Part shown: piece by piece, positions 22,171 to 29,748 of the stretch
How positions within the stretch are numbered: position 1 is the first letter of the stretch
How the letters are laid out: every line of letters begins with the position of its first letter
Assembly: GCA_009783695.1 (NCBI GenBank)
Contig: WRCY01000008.1
Span: 1 to 58,268, forward strand
Origin: Oscillospiraceae bacterium
Lineage (GTDB): Bacteria; Bacillota; Clostridia; Oscillospirales; Ruminococcaceae
Reading direction: 5' to 3'
Length of the DNA: 58,268 bases
Translations under genes and position numbers: made by a program
Notes under the pieces: generated by a model
Database searches by the model: none
What the model saw: the letters and a program-made list of their open reading frames with translations, nothing else
Told to the model about the DNA's origin: nothing

Positions 22171-24099
22171 TTGGCTGCTAAAAAACAATTTAAGGCGGAG
22201 TCAAAACGGCTTTTGGAGCTGATGATTAACTCAATCTACACACACAAGGAAATCTTTCTGCGCGAGCTGCTGTCCAACGCGAGCGACGCGATGGACAAGC
22301 TTTACTTCAAGTCCATGACCGAGAATCTCGGGTTATCGCGCACTAATTTTGAAATCTTCATCGAAGCTGACATTGAAAACCGCACGCTCACGATTACCGA
22401 CAACGGCATCGGAATGACCAGGGACGAGCTCGAAAGCAACCTCGGCGTAATCGCAAAGAGCGGGACTAATGAATTTCGGAAGCTTAGCAAAGAAGCTGAA
22501 GATACCGCCACCGGAGGCTCTGCGGCGGACGAGGATATGAGCGTTATAGGGCAGTTCGGCGTCGGGTTTTATTCGGCGTTCATGGCGGCTTCAAAGGTTG
22601 AAGTGCGTTCAAAATTCTACGGAAGTCCAAACGGCGAGGCGTTTTTATGGACTTCCTCCGGTGCGGACGGCTATACGATTGAGGCGTGCGATAAGGCAGA
22701 CCACGGCACGGAAATAAAGCTCTATATCAAAGAGGACGGCGAAGACGAGGAAACTGAAAGACTGGGCGACTTCCTGCTCGAGTATAAAATCCGCAGCATC
22801 GTGAAGAAATATTCGGACTATATCCGTTATCCGATTAAGATGGAGTGCAACAAACGCCAGAAGAAAGAAGACAGCGACGAGTTCGAGGAAGTAAAGGAAA
22901 TACAGACCCTCAACAGCATGGAGCCGATTTGGAAGAAGAACAAGGCAGAGCTCACGGACGAGGATTATAACGAGTTTTACAAGAGCAAGTTCCATGATTT
23001 TGTCGACCCGATAGCAAGAATTCACTCTAAAACCGAGGGCACTGCAACCTATAACGCACTCATTTTTATACCGAAAAAGCCGCCGTTTGACTTTTATACA
23101 AAGGAGTACGAAAAGGGTTTGCAGCTGTATACAAGCGGTGTTATGATTATGGAGAAGTGCGGCGATTTGCTGCCGGATTACTTCAGTTTTGCGCGGGGCT
23201 TGGTGGACAGCGAGGATTTGTCGCTTAATATTTCCCGTGAAATGCTGCAGCACGACAGGCAGCTTAAAATCATCGCGAAAAGCATTGAACGCTCCATTAA
23301 AAACGAGCTTAAGAAAATGCTTTCAAACGAGCGCGAGAAGTATGAGGAGTTCTGGAAAGAATTCGGAGCGCAGATTAAATTCGGGATTTATAACACCTAC
23401 GGCGCGGCGAAAGACGGCTTGCAGGATTTGCTGATGTTCTATTCGTCGAGCGAGGAGAAGATGACGACGCTTGATGAATACGTCACGCGCATGAAAGAAG
23501 AGCAGAAGGGCATTTATTTTGCGTCGGGCGAGAGCGTGACGAGAATTAATTCGCTTCCGCAGGTTGAAGCTGTGAAAGACAAAGGCTACGAGATTTTATA
23601 TCTCACCGACCACGTGGACGAGTTTTGCCTGCAAATGCTCGTGAATTACAACGAGAAGCAGTTCATGTCGGTGCAGAGCGCGGACTTAGACCTTGAAACC
23701 GAAGATGAAAAGAAAGAAATAAAAAAGAAAAACAAGGACAGCAAGAAGCTTTTCGAGCTTATGAAAGAGGCGCTCACAGATAAGGTTCAGGACGTGCGTT
23801 TTTCGCAGAAGTTGAAAACGCTGCCTGTGTGCGTTTCGGGAGCGGGCGCGCTGTCGGTCGAGATGGAGAAAGTCCTTTCGCAGATGCCGGGCGACAGGAA
23901 AGCAAAAGCCGATAAGATTCTGGAGATTAACGCCAGTCACGCTATTTGCGACAAGCTGCAGTTTTTATACGATAACGACAAGGAAATGCTGAAAGTTTAT
24001 GCGGAGATACTTTATAGCCAGGCGATGCTGATAGAGGGGATAAGCCTTGAAAATCCTGCGGAGTTTGTGGGGCAGGTCGCGGAGCTGATGACGAGATAA
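22171..24099 (+). CDS. htpG: Molecular chaperone HtpG (Hsp90)
   Basis: A 642-residue dimeric ATP-dependent chaperone in the cytosol. The ATP lid and pocket segments are ELLSNASDAMDKL near 32, LTITDNGIGMTRDEL near 74 and GQFGVGFYSAFMAA near 127. The middle domain carries the SLNISREMLQ catalytic-loop segment near 350, and a C-terminal dimerisation domain ends the protein. The start codon is TTG at 22171, chosen because GAGAGGTGA lies the right distance upstream and no ATG fits. A CIRCE element controls it. B. subtilis htpG lacks CIRCE, so regulation differs. The stop is only 10 bp before the toxin promoter. Confidence 0.97.
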   Translation: MAAKKQFKAESKRLLELMINSIYTHKEIFLRELLSNASDAMDKLYFKSMTENLGLSRTNFEIFIEADIENRTLTITDNGIGMTRDELESNLGVIAKSGTNEFRKLSKEAEDTATGGSAADEDMSVIGQFGVGFYSAFMAASKVEVRSKFYGSPNGEAFLWTSSGADGYTIEACDKADHGTEIKLYIKEDGEDEETERLGDFLLEYKIRSIVKKYSDYIRYPIKMECNKRQKKEDSDEFEEVKEIQTLNSMEPIWKKNKAELTDEDYNEFYKSKFHDFVDPIARIHSKTEGTATYNALIFIPKKPPFDFYTKEYEKGLQLYTSGVMIMEKCGDLLPDYFSFARGLVDSEDLSLNISREMLQHDRQLKIIAKSIERSIKNELKKMLSNEREKYEEFWKEFGAQIKFGIYNTYGAAKDGLQDLLMFYSSSEEKMTTLDEYVTRMKEEQKGIYFASGESVTRINSLPQVEAVKDKGYEILYLTDHVDEFCLQMLVNYNEKQFMSVQSADLDLETEDEKKEIKKKNKDSKKLFELMKEALTDKVQDVRFSQKLKTLPVCVSGAGALSVEMEKVLSQMPGDRKAKADKILEINASHAICDKLQFLYDNDKEMLKVYAEILYSQAMLIEGISLENPAEFVGQVAELMTR

Positions 24100-24109
24100 A
24101 TGCCAATAC

Positions 24110-24154
24110 TTGACAAAATCCGACCCTTGTACTATAATTGATATAGTACAAGGG
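24110..24154 (+). promoter_or_regulatory. Promoter of the small toxin gene inside a palindrome
   Basis: TTGACA at 24110-24115, 17-bp spacer, TATAAT at 24133-24138. A 13-bp perfect inverted repeat with a 5-base loop (CCCTTGTACTATA, 24124-24136 and 24142-24154) covers the -10 box. It may be an operator or a DNA or RNA hairpin at the start of the toxin mRNA. Confidence 0.8.
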
Positions 24155-24215
24155 TATGTCAACGGCAAAAACACGGTGTGCGGTCAATTTCTTCCCTCGG
24201 AACGGGGGTGATGTC

Positions 24216-24299
24216 ATGGAGTGGTTAGAATTTCTGACTCTCACATTGGTTGTATGCAACGCACTACGACTGGTACATGAATATAAAAAAAGGAAATAA
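24216..24299 (+). CDS. Putative type I toxin, 27-residue membrane peptide
   Basis: A 27-residue peptide beginning MEWLEFLTLTLVV and ending in a basic YKKRK tail: one predicted membrane helix with a positive cytoplasmic end, like holin-like and TxpA/Fst-type toxins. GGGGGTG lies 5 bp before the ATG. The gene has a consensus promoter about 80 bp upstream and its own terminator immediately after the stop. A second consensus promoter points back at it from the other strand and would give an antisense RNA overlapping its 3' end. This arrangement, convergent and 3'-overlapping, is the type I toxin-antitoxin layout of txpA/ratA and bsrG. A non-toxin small membrane protein remains possible. Confidence 0.68.
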   Translation: MEWLEFLTLTLVVCNALRLVHEYKKRK

Positions 24300-24378
24300 C
24301 CGCCTCTCGTCCAAAGTGAGCGGTTATTTTTAATTCGCAATATCTGAGGGTGACCGTATATCACGGCATACCCTTGTC
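24285..24378 (-). ncRNA. Candidate antisense antitoxin RNA
   Basis: A minus-strand promoter has TTGACA (24413-24408), 17-bp spacer and TATAAT (24390-24385). A transcript from about 24378 would be about 94 bases and end at the hairpin 24294-24329, which has a run of Ts on this strand too. It would include a 5' hairpin with CCGT/ACGG and be complementary to the toxin terminator and last five codons. Both transcripts begin with almost the same sequence, ACAAGGGTATG. Confidence 0.62.
24294..24334. terminator. Bidirectional terminator of toxin and antitoxin
   Basis: AAATAACCGC (24294-24303) pairs with GCGGTTATTT (24320-24329), followed by Ts on the plus strand and preceded by seven As that give Ts on the minus strand. 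It overlaps the toxin stop codon. Confidence 0.9.
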
Positions 24379-24436
24379 ATTTAGATTATAACACGCTGAT
24401 ATATATATGTCAAGAAAAATATTTTTGAGGATTAAA

Positions 24437-24506
24437 AAGTTTTGAATAACACAATTGAATCGGGGAAAATATTGTTTTCATGATTTGTTTGTGAGGAAAG
24501 GACTTA
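24437..24506 (+). repeat. Leader repeat, 1 unit, before malQ
   Basis: AAGTTTTGAATAAC, GAATCGGGGAAAATATTG, TTTTCATGATT, then TGTGAGGAAAGGACTTAAT. AATC pairs with GATT and GAAAA with TTTTC. The 3' box has one change (GAGG for GAAG). Confidence 0.82.
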
Positions 24507-25994
24507 ATGAAAATGCGCTCAAGCGGAATTTTACTGCACATAACATCCCTCCCCTCCCCGTACGGCATCGGAACTTTCGGGGCGGACGCGGAGGCATTCG
24601 TGGACTGGCTCGCGGCTGCGGGGCAGTCGTACTGGCAGATTCTGCCGCTGTCGCCGACGGGCTACGGCGAGAGCCCGTATCAGTCTTTTTCTACTTTCGC
24701 GGGGAATCCGCTGCTGATTGACCTTGACGACTTAGTTGCAAACGGACTCATAACCAAAGCCGCCTGCGACGAAGCCGACTATGGCGCGGACCCGAGCTTT
24801 GTGGACTTCGAGAAAGTTTACCGCTCAAAGATGAGATTACTGGGCGAGGCGCACAGGAGCTTTACAGAGGATGCGGGGTATCTCTCGTTTGTGCACGACG
24901 AGGCGGAGTGGCTGGACGACTACGCGCTGTTCATGGCGGTTAAGGAGCAGTATAATCTACAGTCGTGGCAGACATGGGACAAGGATATACGCTTCCGTAA
25001 GGCAGACGCCGTTAAAGCGGCGCGTGAGGAGCTTGCGGGGCGCGTAAGCTTCTGGAAGTTTGTGCAGTATACGTTCATTCGGCAGTGGCGGAAGCTGAAA
25101 AGATATGCAAATAAAAACGGCATAAAAATAATCGGCGACCTGCCGATTTATGTCGCGCTTGACAGCGCGGACGTATGGAGCAACACAGATTTGTTCCTGC
25201 TTGATACGGACTGCGTGCCGACTAAGGTTGCGGGCGTGCCGCCGGACTTTTTCAGCAAGACGGGGCAGCTCTGGGGGAATCCGCTTTATAACTGGGAGCG
25301 CATGAAAAAGGAGAATTATCTGTGGTGGAGCAGGCGTGTGAAGAAGTGCGCAGAGCTTTACGACACGATTCGTATCGACCATTTCCGTGCGTTCGACACC
25401 TACTGGGCGGTTCCCAGCGGCGAGAAGACGGCAGTGAACGGCAAATGGGAAATCGGCCCGCGCATGGATTTCTTTGGCGCGATTAGCGCGGCGGTCGGCG
25501 AGGTTGATATTATTGCGGAAGATTTGGGAGAGGTGTTTGAGAGCGTGACGGAGCTGCTCGCTGCGAGCGGCTTCCCGGGCATGAAAATCCTGCAGTTCGG
25601 CTTCAATCCCGAGCATGCCGACAGCGACCATCTGCCGCACCATTATCCGCATAACAGCGTGGCTTACACGGGCACACATGACAACAGCACGCTCAAGGGT
25701 TGGTATGGGAGCGCGAAGCCGACAGTCCGCCGTATGTTCAAAAACTATCTGCGTCCTGCGTGGCTCGAGAGTATTAACCACGCGGCGTTCCGCGCGCTGT
25801 ATCAGAGCGGGGCGAAGCTTGTCGTGCTGCCGATGCAGGACGTGCTCGGCCTCGGGGACAGGGCGCGCATGAATGTGCCGAGCACGCTCGGCGGGAACTG
25901 GATTTGGCGCATGAAGAAAGGCAAGAACACGGCGGGAATGGCAGAGAAGATGAGGAGGCTGGTGAAAACTTATTTCAGGGGAAATAAAAAATAG
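24507..25994 (+). CDS. malQ: 4-alpha-glucanotransferase (amylomaltase)
   Basis: A 495-residue GH77 enzyme that moves maltooligosaccharide units during glycogen and maltodextrin metabolism. It begins SSGILLHITSLPSPYGIGTFG and has SYWQILPLSPTGYGESPYQSFS. The catalytic nucleophile Asp lies in RIDHFRAFDTYWAVP, the acid/base Glu in IIAEDLG, and a further Asp in TGTHDNST. Length is typical of the short bacterial type. ATG 24507 ends the leader repeat; ATG 24513, also in frame, has the better Shine-Dalgarno spacing and may be the true start. Glycogen phosphorylase at 34857 would supply related chemistry. Confidence 0.96.
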   Translation: MKMRSSGILLHITSLPSPYGIGTFGADAEAFVDWLAAAGQSYWQILPLSPTGYGESPYQSFSTFAGNPLLIDLDDLVANGLITKAACDEADYGADPSFVDFEKVYRSKMRLLGEAHRSFTEDAGYLSFVHDEAEWLDDYALFMAVKEQYNLQSWQTWDKDIRFRKADAVKAAREELAGRVSFWKFVQYTFIRQWRKLKRYANKNGIKIIGDLPIYVALDSADVWSNTDLFLLDTDCVPTKVAGVPPDFFSKTGQLWGNPLYNWERMKKENYLWWSRRVKKCAELYDTIRIDHFRAFDTYWAVPSGEKTAVNGKWEIGPRMDFFGAISAAVGEVDIIAEDLGEVFESVTELLAASGFPGMKILQFGFNPEHADSDHLPHHYPHNSVAYTGTHDNSTLKGWYGSAKPTVRRMFKNYLRPAWLESINHAAFRALYQSGAKLVVLPMQDVLGLGDRARMNVPSTLGGNWIWRMKKGKNTAGMAEKMRRLVKTYFRGNKK

Positions 25995-26002
25995 GCACGG
26001 GG

Positions 26003-26089
26003 CTTGACAAAGCTGTGTTTTATGATGCAAGTATGGATTATTTAATTGGACGAACGGACAAGAAAGAGTTTTATGAGCGCAAGAAGTAA
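26003..26089 (+). pseudogene. Remnant of an XRE-family regulator (C-terminal end only)
   Basis: An open frame from 26003 to the stop at 26087-26089 reads FYDASMDYLIGRTDKK before the final residues. The YLxGRTD pattern is the usual C-terminal end of small Cro/C1-type repressors. The helix-turn-helix part is absent; the malQ stop lies 9 bp upstream in another frame. I read this as a deletion scar. Confidence 0.6.
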
Positions 26090-26108
26090 TAAAGAATGAT
26101 TTTAATAT

Positions 26109-26146
26109 AAAAAGAAGCACTGAGGTGAACCCAGCGCTTCTTTTTT
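26109..26146. terminator. Terminator between converging genes
   Basis: AAGAAGC/GCTTCTT stem with an inner CTG/CAG, flanked by As upstream and Ts downstream. It can stop the malQ transcript on the plus strand and the deacetylase transcript on the minus strand. Confidence 0.88.
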
Positions 26147-26148
26147 AT

Positions 26149-26961
26149 TCATCGGACATCGTTATATGTTTTGCCGGCTTCCGGTTCTATACCCTTGATT
26201 TCAAACAGCTCGGACAAGGTCACAAATTGAAAACCGTCTTCCAGGAGAGCGTCCAATATGGCTCCGATTCCCTCGGCGGTGGCGTTATTGCTGCCGCCGT
26301 CATGCAGGAGGATTATGCTGCCGTCCGCGGCTTTCGGGACCACCAGCTCGAAGATGCTTTCCGGTGTGGCGCTGCCCTCCCAGTCGTTGCCCGTTATCCC
26401 CTGCATGAGAGGATAGCCGAGGTTTTTCACGACTTCAATCATGTCGGGGCTTGTGTTAAGATTCGGCGCGCGGAAAAACCGCGGGCGGGCGTCCTCGCCG
26501 AGAACCTCGGCAATTTTATCGCTCGTGTCAGTGAGGCTTTTTATAATATCGTCGGCTTCCATGCTCCCCATAGAACCCCAGCCCCAAGAATGATTGGCGT
26601 ATTCGCAGCCGAGCGCGTAAGCGCGGCGCATGACCTCTGCGGTGTGGTCGTTTATGTTGCCGCCGATTATGAAATATGTCGCGACGACACCGCGCGCTTC
26701 TAATTCGTCAAGAATCAGCACGGAGTTCGTCATATTCGGCCCGTCGTCAAAGGTCAGCGCGATGACAGGCTTTGCAGGGTCGATAGCGTTCATGGGAACA
26801 ATTTCCTCCTCCTCGGCAGGTTCTTCTTCAGCTTCCCCGGTTATTTCATCAATAGACGGGTTTTCCGTATGCTCGGCTTCAGCCGGTGTCTGCCCGCTGC
26901 TGCAGGCGCCGAATGTTAAAAGCATTATTACCGCTGTCAATAATACAATTAATCTTTTCAT
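26149..26961 (-). CDS. Polysaccharide deacetylase (NodB) lipoprotein, atypical metal site
   Basis: A 270-residue extracytoplasmic protein. A lipoprotein signal peptide ends near Cys20 (LTFGAC), then an acidic Glu-rich linker to about residue 60. The NodB domain has TFDDGP (catalytic base and metal Asp), RAPN near 165, and LLHDG with the C-terminal catalytic His. The metal motif HxxxxH reads NHSWGWGS, so its second His is missing, and activity may depend on another ligand. Family members remove acetyl groups from peptidoglycan or other cell-surface sugars. The ATG at 26961 follows the leader repeat; an upstream ATG at 26985 would translate part of it. Confidence 0.82.
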   Translation of the reverse strand: MKRLIVLLTAVIMLLTFGACSSGQTPAEAEHTENPSIDEITGEAEEEPAEEEEIVPMNAIDPAKPVIALTFDDGPNMTNSVLILDELEARGVVATYFIIGGNINDHTAEVMRRAYALGCEYANHSWGWGSMGSMEADDIIKSLTDTSDKIAEVLGEDARPRFFRAPNLNTSPDMIEVVKNLGYPLMQGITGNDWEGSATPESIFELVVPKAADGSIILLHDGGSNNATAEGIGAILDALLEDGFQFVTLSELFEIKGIEPEAGKTYNDVR

Positions 26962-26969
26962 GTTTTTAC

Positions 26970-27042
26970 CATGTCCTTTCTGCACTAACAGGGAATAAAA
27001 AGTTTCGTTTTCCCCGGTTTGGTACCGCGAATTTTCAAACTT
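26970..27042 (-). repeat. Leader repeat, 1 unit, before the deacetylase
   Basis: On the minus strand: AAGTTTGAAAATTCGCGG, AACCGGGGAAAACG, CTTTTTATTCCCTGTT, GTGCAGAAAGGACATGG. GGGGAAAA pairs with TTTT and CCC across a bulge, and AAC pairs with GTT outside. This stem is one of the best compensatory variants. Confidence 0.82.
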
Positions 27043-27091
27043 ATCCCTCCGCTTGTATTTTCTCGTGAAAGTATAACATATTTAACATTAA

Positions 27092-27781
27092 ATGTCAAAT
27101 ACTATATTTATGCCTGTAATTCTCATCAGAACCATTCTGCTTTACGCCCTCGTCATCTTTGCCGTCCGGCTCATGGGCAAGAAGCAGCTCGGCGAGCTTC
27201 AGCCGTCGGAGCTCGTCACCACAATTCTTATTTCAAACATCGCGACCCTCGCGCTCGAGGACCCCGATTTGCCGCTGCTGTCGGGGATTATCCCGATTCT
27301 TGCAATCGTCTGCCTTGACGTTTTCATAACCGTCGGAGCGCTCAAGGCAGACAGGTTTCGCCGCCTTGTTACGGGGAATCCGCGGGTTCTAATCCGCGAC
27401 GGCGTGATTGACCAGCGAGAGATGAAGAACCTGCGTTTTACTACCCAGGATTTGATGGAATCGGCGCGCGACTCAGGTATTTTCGATATTTCAAAGGTAC
27501 AGTATGCCATTGTCGAAACGACAGGTAAGATTAATTTTTATGAAAAGCAGGAGCAGAAGCCCGCTCAAAGCGGAACGGAGTCCGGCGGCTCGCCGGGTAA
27601 TCCGCCGGTACTCGTCGTCAGTGACGGCGTGATTGACCCGGACGCGCTCGCGGAAATCGGATTAAATGAAGAATGGCTTGAGAAAATACTCATAAAAAAA
27701 AGTGTTTCACTTTCCCGTGTTTTTATTCTCACTGCGGATGAAAACGGCGATTGTTATATTATAAAAAAGGGGACGAAATAA
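27092..27781 (+). CDS. DUF421 membrane protein (YetF family)
   Basis: A 229-residue membrane protein with three N-terminal helices (ILIRTILLYALVIFAVRLMGKKQLGEL is the family's opening, here starting near residue 9) and a cytoplasmic alpha/beta domain beginning VLIRDGVIDQREMKNLRFT. The function of DUF421 is unresolved. It is paired with DUF4363 (28094), a pairing I have seen in other Clostridia. No Shine-Dalgarno site is visible before ATG 27092 or the in-frame ATG 27110, so it may be leaderless or start elsewhere. Four leader-repeat units follow the stop. Confidence 0.85.
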   Translation: MSNTIFMPVILIRTILLYALVIFAVRLMGKKQLGELQPSELVTTILISNIATLALEDPDLPLLSGIIPILAIVCLDVFITVGALKADRFRRLVTGNPRVLIRDGVIDQREMKNLRFTTQDLMESARDSGIFDISKVQYAIVETTGKINFYEKQEQKPAQSGTESGGSPGNPPVLVVSDGVIDPDALAEIGLNEEWLEKILIKKSVSLSRVFILTADENGDCYIIKKGTK

Positions 27782-27782
27782 T

Positions 27783-28086
27783 AAGCTTCGGAATCAAAGT
27801 TTCTGAGCCGGGGAAAATGGTGTTTGAATATCGGATTTGTGAAGAAAGGACTTAACGAGGATTTGAGAATAAAAAGTTATTGAACCGGGGAAAATGGTGT
27901 TTGAATATCGGTTTTGTGAAGAAAGGACTTAACGAGGATTTGAGAATAAAAAGTTATTGAACCGGGGAAAATGGTGTTTGAATATCGGATTTGTGAAGAA
28001 AGGACTTAACGAGGATTTGAGAATAAAAAGTTATTGAACCGGGGAAAATGGTGTTTGAATATTGGATTTGTGAAGAAAGGACTTAA
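27783..28086 (+). repeat. Leader-repeat array, 4 units, period exactly 77 bp
   Basis: The CCGGGG cores start at 27808, 27885, 27962 and 28039. Each unit has ACCGGGGAAAATGG, TGTTTGAATATCGG and TGTGAAGAAAGGACTTAA. AACCG pairs with CGGTT in the second unit and CCG with CGG in the others. Every unit keeps a full Shine-Dalgarno core, giving four in a row before DUF4363; only the last serves a start codon. Confidence 0.9.
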
Positions 28087-28093
28087 TAAAAAT

Positions 28094-28501
28094 ATGAAGC
28101 GTGCAATTCTGTGCATAGTTATTTTCGCCGCGCTCTGCGCGCTGGCGGCCGGGAGCTATATTTACATCGCGGACTCAACCGCGAGGCTGCTGAATCAGGT
28201 TGAGCTCGTGGCGAAAAGCTTAACGGACGGCGATTATACCGCGGTTTATGAGGCGGCGAATGAGGCCGATGAGATGTGGCGGGATTTTAGAAAGCGGCGG
28301 TATTTGATTATTGACCGTGATAACGTCGCAGAGCTGACGTCGTCGCTGGCGCGGATTCGCGCGCTTGCAGGTGACGGTAAACCGCCGGCGGCAATATCGG
28401 AGCGGGACGGGCAAGAGCTTTTGGTTGAAACTGCGGTCGCGGCGGCGCTTCTGCGCCAGTATTTGGAACATCAGAAAATCAATCTGTATAATATTCTGTG
28501 A
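28094..28501 (+). CDS. DUF4363 family protein
   Basis: A 135-residue protein with an N-terminal signal anchor (residues 3-25, ILCIVIFAALCALAAGSYIYI) and an extracytoplasmic helical region with YEAANEADEMWRDFRKRRYL and LLRQYLEHQKINLYNIL. This size and the terminal helix pattern match DUF4363, unresolved in function and often next to DUF421. ATG 28094 is 8-13 bp after the last AAAGGA of a four-unit leader array. The stop is 30 bp before the tRNA-Ser promoter. Confidence 0.8.
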   Translation: MKRAILCIVIFAALCALAAGSYIYIADSTARLLNQVELVAKSLTDGDYTAVYEAANEADEMWRDFRKRRYLIIDRDNVAELTSSLARIRALAGDGKPPAAISERDGQELLVETAVAAALLRQYLEHQKINLYNIL

Positions 28502-28531
28502 GTAATGTTTACGGAAAATTTTACGGAACGA

Positions 28532-28560
28532 TTGACAAGCCGCTTGATTTATGATACAAT
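28532..28560 (+). promoter_or_regulatory. Promoter of tRNA-Ser
   Basis: TTGACA at 28532-28537, 17-bp spacer, TACAAT at 28555-28560, 17 bp before the tRNA. Confidence 0.85.
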
Positions 28561-28576
28561 GTTAACGTTGCAGTAT

Positions 28577-28665
28577 GGACAGGTGGCTGAGTTGGTCTAA
28601 GGCGCACGATTGGAAATCGTGTGACGGCTAATACCCGTCCGAGAGTTCGAATCTCTCCCTGTCCG
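28577..28665 (+). tRNA. tRNA-Ser(GGA)
   Basis: An 89-base cloverleaf: acceptor GGACAGG pairs with CCTGTCC, the anticodon stem CACGA/TCGTG closes loop TTGGAAA with anticodon GGA, a long variable arm is present as expected for serine, and the T-arm has GAGAGTTCGAATCTCTC. The 3' CCA is not encoded and must be added. It has its own promoter and a terminator about 28 bp downstream. Confidence 0.97.
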
Positions 28666-28722
28666 GGCGGCGAGCCGCCGCAGGCAATATTTACCGCTCC
28701 CTTTAAAGAGAGCGGTATTTTT
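28666..28722 (+). terminator. Terminator of tRNA-Ser
   Basis: ACCGCTC (28693-28699) pairs with GAGCGGT (28710-28716), followed by ATTTTT. Just before it GGCGG/CCGCC forms a small extra hairpin. Confidence 0.88.
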
Positions 28723-28844
28723 GCGGGCTTTATTGCTCTGCTCGTATTCCCCGACCCTGAGCCTCGACACGCAGTATTTCTGCAAGCTTAAAAACTTGTA
28801 AGAACTCAAGGGCTGAGGTTTGTATTTAATACTTTCGTCCGCAC

Positions 28845-28880
28845 ATAAACCCTGTAAACATAAGTGTTTACAGGGTTTAT
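28845..28880. terminator. 16-bp perfect palindrome after the ABC permease
   Basis: ATAAACCCTGTAAACA and its complement close a TAAG loop, 12 bp after the permease stop on the minus strand. It is probably the terminator of the MerR-ABC operon, although a T-run is lacking beyond the stem. The 120 bases between this hairpin and the tRNA terminator hold nothing recognisable. Confidence 0.6.
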
Positions 28881-28891
28881 AAATAAATTGT

Positions 28892-29668
28892 TTAATCTTT
28901 CAGTCCTTTTTTGGCATAGACCGCAGCAAATAAAAAACCCAAAACCGCGACATTCACCCACATAATCATAAAAGACTGCCGGAGCGGTGTTTCGACTGCA
29001 ACGCCGTTCAAATAATCCGCCACTATATTAAGCTGCTGTGTGTATAAAAAGCGAAGTGCGCTTGCTATGTTATCGTTGAACTGCGCAAGCATCGGACCGA
29101 AGCCGAAGATTAATGCGACCGGCATAGCAAGTGCGGTTGCGGCCTGATGGTTTTTGGTCAGTATGCCTATGGTTGCGCCGAGCACGATTGAACCTGCGAT
29201 GCCCGACATCATCGCGGCAACAAAAACAAAGAAGTCAAGCCCGCCGAATCCGCCTACAAGCCCAAAGGCAACTGACGTAAAAAAGCTGATTAAAAATACA
29301 ACGCCGCCGATTCCGAGCAAGTACGGCGCAGGTTTTACGCCCGCCATCATCAGGAAACGCAGGCTCTTGCGCTCTATGTCCTCGGCGATGAATCCGGCGA
29401 CAACGGGAATCAGTGCCATGCCCGCAAACATAGTAGCCTGCATTGTGGTCATGTTGGGCATGTTGTCGTTCATTGCATATGCCATTGCGGCGGCTATTTC
29501 TTCAGTCATTCCCTCTATGTACATCATGCTGTCAGCCATGCTCTCAAAGTCCAGAATTATGTTTATCACAAACGCCAGCAGCGGGAATATTGCGAATTGA
29601 ATCAACACAGCCGGGTTTTTTATGAAATCCTTAAGTTGCTTCTTGAAAACTGCTTTAAAACTATTCAT
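28892..29668 (-). CDS. ABC-2 type transporter permease
   Basis: A 258-residue membrane protein with six predicted helices: a first helix near 15-40 (PAVLIQFAIFPLLAFVINII), five more from about 75 on, and a short charged C-terminus KKGLKD. The layout fits ABC-2 exporter permeases for drugs or lipids. It pairs with the ATPase encoded directly upstream (29748) and both are under the MerR regulator at 30446. The start at 29668 follows the leader repeat. The substrate is unknown. The final residues happen to resemble the translation of the leader 3' box (KKGL), probably by chance. Confidence 0.85.
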   Translation of the reverse strand: MNSFKAVFKKQLKDFIKNPAVLIQFAIFPLLAFVINIILDFESMADSMMYIEGMTEEIAAAMAYAMNDNMPNMTTMQATMFAGMALIPVVAGFIAEDIERKSLRFLMMAGVKPAPYLLGIGGVVFLISFFTSVAFGLVGGFGGLDFFVFVAAMMSGIAGSIVLGATIGILTKNHQAATALAMPVALIFGFGPMLAQFNDNIASALRFLYTQQLNIVADYLNGVAVETPLRQSFMIMWVNVAVLGFLFAAVYAKKGLKD

Positions 29669-29676
29669 ATTTTCAT

Positions 29677-29748
29677 TAAGTCCTTTCTTCACGGACGGGA
29701 AATGAAAAGCTTCGTTTTCCCGATTTAGTTATATTTATTTTCAAACTT
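29677..29748 (-). repeat. Leader repeat, 1 unit, between ABC ATPase and permease
   Basis: On the minus strand: AAGTTTGAAAATAAATATAAC, read as two parts around AAATAAAT, then ATCGGGAAAACGAAGC, TTTTCATTTCCCG, GTGAAGAAAGGACTTAATG. CGGGA pairs with TCCCG and GAAAA with TTTTC. The 5' box overlaps the ATPase stop codon (TAAAGTTTG). Confidence 0.88.

Noticed and set aside
24105-24420. tRNA or 6S-type RNA
   Set aside because: No cloverleaf or long bulged duplex; the hairpins are explained by two promoters, a terminator and a small ORF.
24957-26120. Minus-strand ORF of 387 codons opposite malQ
   Set aside because: MalQ motifs are clear on the plus strand; the minus frame is Arg- and His-rich shadow sequence.
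28723-28844. Second tRNA after tRNA-Ser
   Set aside because: No acceptor stem pairing or T-loop GTTCGA was found in this stretch.
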